DNA from: Cyathus striatus
Taxonomy: Eukaryota > Basidiomycota > Agaricomycetes > Agaricales > Nidulariaceae
Assembly (NCBI GenBank): GCA_025738555.1
Contig: JAOVFP010000005.1
Span: forward strand, 1,302,001 to 1,366,000
Direction of reading: 5' to 3'
DNA: 64,000 bases
Shown here: piece by piece, positions 60,000-64,000 of the stretch
Layout of the letters: each line of letters begins with the position of its first letter
How positions within the stretch are numbered: the first letter of the stretch is position 1
Made by a program: the position numbers and the translations under genes
The notes under the pieces: model-generated
Databases searched by the model: none
Seen by the model: the letters and a program-made list of their open reading frames with translations, nothing else
Told to the model about the DNA's origin: nothing

Positions 60000-62900
60000 A
60001 CACTCAATGTCCTTTAACTTGAGTGTGAGTGTGATTGGCATTTTTACTCATGCTCATAAATATTACACTTATATTTCACTTGAGCATGAGCATGATTGGT
60101 ATTCCATGTTCATGCTCACAAATATTACACTCATGCTCAATGCCCTTTAACTTGAGCATGAGTATAATTGGTATTCCTATTCATGCTCACAAGTATTACA
60201 CTCACACTCAATGTCTTTTAACTTGAGCGTGAGTGTGGTATTCCTACTCATGCTCAATGTTTTTTAACTTGAGCGTGAGTGTGGTATTCCTACTCACACT
60301 CAATGTTTTTTAACTTGAGCGTGAGTGTTGTATTCCTATTCACGCTCACAAGTATTACACTCACACTCAATGTCTTTTAACGTGAGTGTGAGTGTGGTAT
60401 TCCTACTCATGCTCAATGTTTTTTAACTTGAGCATGAGTGTTGTATTCCTATTCATGCTCACAAGTATTACACTCACACTCAATGTTAAAAGACATTGAG
60501 TGTGAGTGTGGTATTCCTACTCATGCTCACAAGTATTACACCCACACCCAATGCCTTTTAACTTGAGCGTGAGTGTGGTATTCCTACTCACACTCAATGT
60601 TTTTTAACTTGAGCGTGAGTGTGGTATTCCTACTCACACTCAATGTCTTTTAACTTGAGCATGAGTGTGGTATTCCTACTCACATTACACTCACACTCAA
60701 TGTCTTTTAACTTGAGTGTGAGTGTGGTATTCCTACTCATGCTCAATGTTTTTTAACTTGAGCATGAGTGTGGTATTCCTACTCACACTCAATGTTTTTT
60801 AACTTGAGCGTAGGTGTGGTATTCCTACTCACGCTCAATATTTTTTAACTTGAGCATGAGTGTTGTATTCCTATTCACACTCACAAGTATTACACTCACA
60901 CTCAATGTCTTTTAACTTGAGCATGAGTGTGGTATTCCTACTCACACTCAATGTTTTTTAACTTGAGCGTGAGTGTTGTATTCCTATTCACACTCACAAG
61001 TATTACACTCACACTCAATGTCTTTTAACTTGAGCGTGAGTGTGGTATTCCTACTCATGCTCAATGTTTTTTAACTTGAGCATGAGTGTTGTATTCCTAT
61101 TCACGCTCACAAGTATTACACTCACACTCAATGTCTTTTAACTTGAGTGTGAGTGTGGTATTCCTACTCACGCTCAATGTTTTTTAACTTGAGCATGAGT
61201 GTGGTATTCCTATTCACACTCACAAGTATTACACTCACACTCAATGTCTTTTAACTTGAGTGTGAGTGTGGTATTCCTACTCACGCTCAATGTTTTTTAA
61301 CTTGAGCATGAGTGTTGTATTCCTATTCACGCTCACAAGTATTACACTCACACTCAATGTCTTTTAACTTGAGTGTGAGTGTGGTATTCCTACTCATGCT
61401 CACAAGTATTACACCCACACCCAATGCCTTTTAACTTGAGCGTGAGTGTGGTATTCCTACTCACGCTCAATGTTTTTTAACTTGAGTGTGAGTGTTGTAT
61501 TCCTATTAATGCTCACAAGTATTACACTCACACTCAATGTCTTTTAACTTGAGCATGAGTGTGGTATTCCTACTCATGCTCAATGTTTTTTAACTTGAGC
61601 ATGAGTGTGGTATTCCTACTCACGCTCAATGTTTTTAACTTGAGCATGAGTGTGGTATTCCTACTCACGCTCAATATTTTTTAACTTGAGCATGAGTGTT
61701 GTATTCCTATTCACGCTCACAAGTATTACACTCACACTCAATGTCTTTTAACTTGAGCATGAGTGTGGTATTCCTACTCACACTCAATGTTTTTTAACTT
61801 GAGCATGAGTGTTGTATTCCTATTCACGCTCACAAGTATTACACTCACACTCAATATCTTTTAACTTGAGCATGAGGGTGGTATTCCTACTCACACTCAA
61901 TGTTTTTTAACTTGAGCGTGAGTGTTGTATTCCTATTCACACTCACAAGTATTACACTCACACTCAATGTCTTTTAACTTGAGCGTGAGTGTGGTATTCC
62001 TACTCATGCTCAATGTTTTTTAACTTGAGCATGAGTGTTGTATTCTTATTCACGCTCACAAGTATTACACTCACACTCAATATCTTTTAACTTGAGCATG
62101 AGGGTGGTATTCCTACTCACACTCAATGTTTTTTAACTTGAGCATGAGTGTTGTATTCCTATTCACGCTCACAAGTATTACACTCACACTCAATGTCTTT
62201 TAACTTGAGTGTGAGTGTGGTATTCCTACTCACGCTCAATGTTTTTTAACTTGAGTGTGAGTGTGGTATTCCTACTCATGCTCAATGTTTTTTAACTTGA
62301 GCATGAGTGTTGTATTCCTATTCACACTCACAAGTATTACACTCACACTCAATGTCTTTTAACTTGAGCGTGAGTGTGGTATTCCTACTCACGCTCAATG
62401 TTTTTTAACTTGAGTGTGAGTGTGGTATTCCTACTCACGCTCAATGTTTTTTAACTTGAGCATGAGTGTGGTATTTCTATTCATGCTCACAAGTATTACA
62501 CTCACACTCAATGTCTTTTAACTTGAGCGTGAGTGTGGTATTCCTACTCATGCTCAATGTTTTTTAACTTGAGCGTGAGTGTGGTATTTCTATTCACGCT
62601 CACAAGTATTACACTCACACTCAATGTCTTTTAACTTGAGCATGAGTGTGGTATTCCTACTCATGCTCAATGTTTTTTAACTTGAGCATGAGTGTGGTAT
62701 TCCTACTCATGCTCAATGTTTTTTAACTTGAGCATGAGTGTGGTATTCCTACTCACGCTCAATGTTTTTTAACTTGAGTGTGAGTGTTGTATTCCTATTC
62801 ACGCTCACAAGTATTACACTCACACTCAATGTCTTTTAACTTGAGCGTGAGTGTGGTACTCCTACTCATCCTCAATGTTTTTTAACTTGAGTGTGAGTGT

Positions 62901-63130
62901 GGTATTCCTATTCACACTCACAAGTATTACACTCATGCTCAATGTCTTTTAACTTGAGCATGAGTGTGGTATTCCCATTCACACTCACAAGTATTACACT
63001 CACACTCAATGTCTTTTAACTTGAGCATGAGCATAATTGGTATTCCTATTCACACTCACAAGTACTACACTCATGCTCAATGTCCTTTAACTTGAGTGTG
63101 AGCATAATTGGTATTCCTATTCATGCTCAC
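60000..63130 (+). repeat. GAGCGTGAG-type minisatellite, 3.1 kb, in the nested element
   Basis: A higher-order tandem array of two unit lengths, about 46 nt and about 67 nt. The short unit is ACTCACGCTCAATGTTTTTT, AACTTGAGCATGAGTGTGGT, ATTCCT. The long one adds CACAAGTATTACACTCACAC before TCAATG. Within each unit TTGAGCGTGAGT and ACTCACGCTCAA are complementary, so the array can form serial hairpins. Variation is concentrated at the CpG of GAGCG and CGCTC. It is opposite in orientation to the array at 53,141-54,556. Confidence 0.92.
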
Positions 63131-63610
63131 TTAGATTACACTTCCAACTTACTTTTCCTCCCACATGCAAGTGAAGCCAAGATATAAATGTAATATATAA
63201 TTTTTTTGTGAGTGTGAAGTAAAAACTTTGAGCGTGAGTTGACAGACCTTGAGCGTGAGTTGATGACCTTGAGCGTGAAAACTCAGACCCTGTGTGTGAA
63301 TGTATGAACCCTGTGCGTGAGATGTTGACCCTGAGCGTGAAGTGAAATCTTGAGCGTGATGTGTGCTTGCACACTCAATCCACGCTCACACCTTGAGCGT
63401 GAACATGAGCGTGCACACACCTGTTTGAGCGTGAAGTATAAATATTATTCTTCAAGATTTGACTTCATATCTTGATTAAAAACATCACTCACATTCACAA
63501 TATGACACAGCCATACAACACTAGTATGTACATTTGATTTACACTCTTTTTGACCCACAATTGGGCCATTTAGAGCTAAAATAAATACCTTGAGCGTGAC
63601 ACGCTCAATC

Positions 63611-63650
63611 ACGCTCACTTTTGTGCATGCCCGGAATTTTCTATGTGCCC
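63611..63650 (-). repeat. Right terminal inverted repeat of the nested element
   Basis: Reverse complement reads GGGCACATAGAAAATTCCGG then GCATGCACAAAAGTGAGCG. The CACGCAC/CATGCAC difference from the left end is a CpG transition. Confidence 0.88.
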
Positions 63651-63659
63651 GAATTTTTA
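63651..63659 (+). repeat. 9-bp target-site duplication, right copy
   Basis: GAATTTTTA directly after the nested element's right end. Removing the element and one copy rejoins the transposase frame exactly (CACGAIKI to HIECG). Confidence 0.93.
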
Positions 63660-64000
63660 TAGCACCACAGGCACATGATTCTTTAAGTTGTTTGGTAAGA
63701 GCAGGCATTCTTGTCTTTGGGCATGTTCTTATTTTACACTCATCATTATCACATTTGATAATACCCAGACATCTTTTCATAACACATTTCCCATTGCTCC
63801 ATAGTTTTGATTTTGCACTACCTCCATACCCACCACTTAATCTTGTTGCCCAGTGTACATGCAAATTATTTGTGGCATCAACAAATTGATTACTATAGTT
63901 GGCTTCCCAATCACCATTAGGCCAGCCATCCCAAGATCTTAAATCTTCAATATTGACAGTGTCATTGCTATCATTGATATCCATGGGAGTATCAGCTGCA

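Larger units (their letters stand above)
59145..63650 (-). mobile_element. Nested 4,506-bp non-autonomous MULE-like element
   Basis: Inverted ends: left GGGCAGCAAGAAAATTCCGG from 59145 and right (reverse complement) GGGCACATAGAAAATTCCGG to 63650. Both continue as GCACAAAAGTGAGCG with minor differences, about 40 bp in all. It is flanked by a perfect 9-bp duplication, the length usual for Mutator-like elements. No transposase is encoded. The interior has an AT-rich left arm, a short region of GAAGCAGGG-like purine units near 59,640-59,860, a 3.1-kb minisatellite, and a right arm shared with the large element that it interrupts. It most likely moves with enzyme supplied by relatives of its host element. 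Confidence 0.9.
52571..64000 (-). mobile_element. Large MULE-like transposon, right end outside the window
   Basis: The left end at 52571 reads GGGCACATAGAAAATTC, the same terminal sequence as the right end of the nested element (reverse complement of 63634-63650). Sequence identity to that end continues for several hundred bases (52571-53140 against 63080-63650). Behind it come a GAGCGTGAG minisatellite and then the 3' end of a giant minus-strand transposase-type gene that remains open to the window edge. The 9 bases just outside the left end are TTGAATGCT, so the missing right end should be followed by the same 9 bases. Size exceeds 11.4 kb including the 4.5-kb nested insertion. That the minisatellite arm and the gene belong to one element is inferred from their adjacency and shared ends. 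Confidence 0.7.
54687..64000 (-). pseudogene. Zinc-finger/MULE transposase fused to USP-like protease and PHD finger (interrupted)
   Basis: One very long gene, open at the window edge. In order from 64000: a GCM/FLYWCH-like zinc-binding region (RCLGIIKCDNDECK, then CACG and HIECG); a 4.5-kb insertion at 59145-63650; YTWSGGVHYVNGGFHTHDRP and LLPYELEDLGDVAEAHPNAG; a MULE-like catalytic region with VSDAAHGWWKD (Asp) and, after an intron at 58393-58446, VMDFSEAEHKGF (Asp); IPSTTNAEEAMHWKLYSAGG, a possible third acidic site; a basic linker; a ubiquitin-protease Cys box GSNSCWLDVSLQLL near 57.53 kb and His box HFVTHYETSEGIYHYDG near 56.68 kb; a PHD finger near 56.05-56.16 kb; ALAWVDKFWYPVRLI; and a conserved tail ending at 54687. 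Defects: the insertion, an extra base in the T run 58888-58891, and TGA codons at 58126-58128, 55341-55343 and 54981-54983. Domain names are inferred from motifs. Confidence 0.72.

Overview
The window reads as nuclear DNA of a mushroom-forming basidiomycete (Agaricomycetes). Genes are split by many introns of about 48-70 nt, and the gene families are ones I know mainly from that class: orphan seven-helix DUF6533/DUF6534 proteins, wax-synthase-like acyltransferases, DUF2235 hydrolases, TIGR04076 proteins, BTB proteins with a fixed C-terminal module, and small secreted proteins. All functional calls rest on motifs read by eye; no search was run.

About 0.5-43 kb is host gene space. In order it holds: a wax-synthase-like acyltransferase (+), an unknown small protein (-), a purine-rich non-coding tract, a secreted Cys-containing protein (-), a 3.0-kb Tc1/mariner-type element carrying a dead transposase (6.65-9.68 kb), a DUF6534 membrane protein (-), a secreted protein of a recognisable unnamed family (-), a 1,198-residue uncharacterised protein (-), a DUF6533 protein (-), a DUF2235 hydrolase (+), a secreted GH28 pectinase (+) converging on a TIGR04076 protein (-), a second DUF6533 protein (+), an alanine-rich secreted protein (+), an ABC half-transporter (-), a BTB protein (-) and a membrane-anchored GH5 exo-beta-1,3-glucanase (-). 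Secreted and membrane proteins dominate. The GH28 and GH5 enzymes fit pectin and glucan handling at the cell surface. No biosynthetic cluster is evident.

About 43-52.5 kb is repeat-rich and gene-poor. It has a roughly 500-bp direct duplication, two copies of a 100-bp repeat that opens with a hairpin, five copies of a short terminal-looking motif, and a relic of what looks like a KDZ-transposon-associated protein.

From 52,571 to the window end lies one large transposon. It starts with a short terminal repeat and a GAGCGTGAG-type minisatellite, followed on the minus strand by a very long decayed gene for a zinc-finger plus MULE-like transposase fused to a ubiquitin-protease-like domain and a PHD finger. 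Its transposase is interrupted by a 4.5-kb relative (59,145-63,650) with the same terminal repeats, its own expanded minisatellite and a perfect 9-bp target duplication. The family has therefore inserted into itself. In both this element and the mariner-type element every in-frame stop I found inside the conserved coding regions is TGA, and the minisatellite variants are those expected from C-to-T change at CpG. This points to CpG-directed mutation or methylation decay of repeats.
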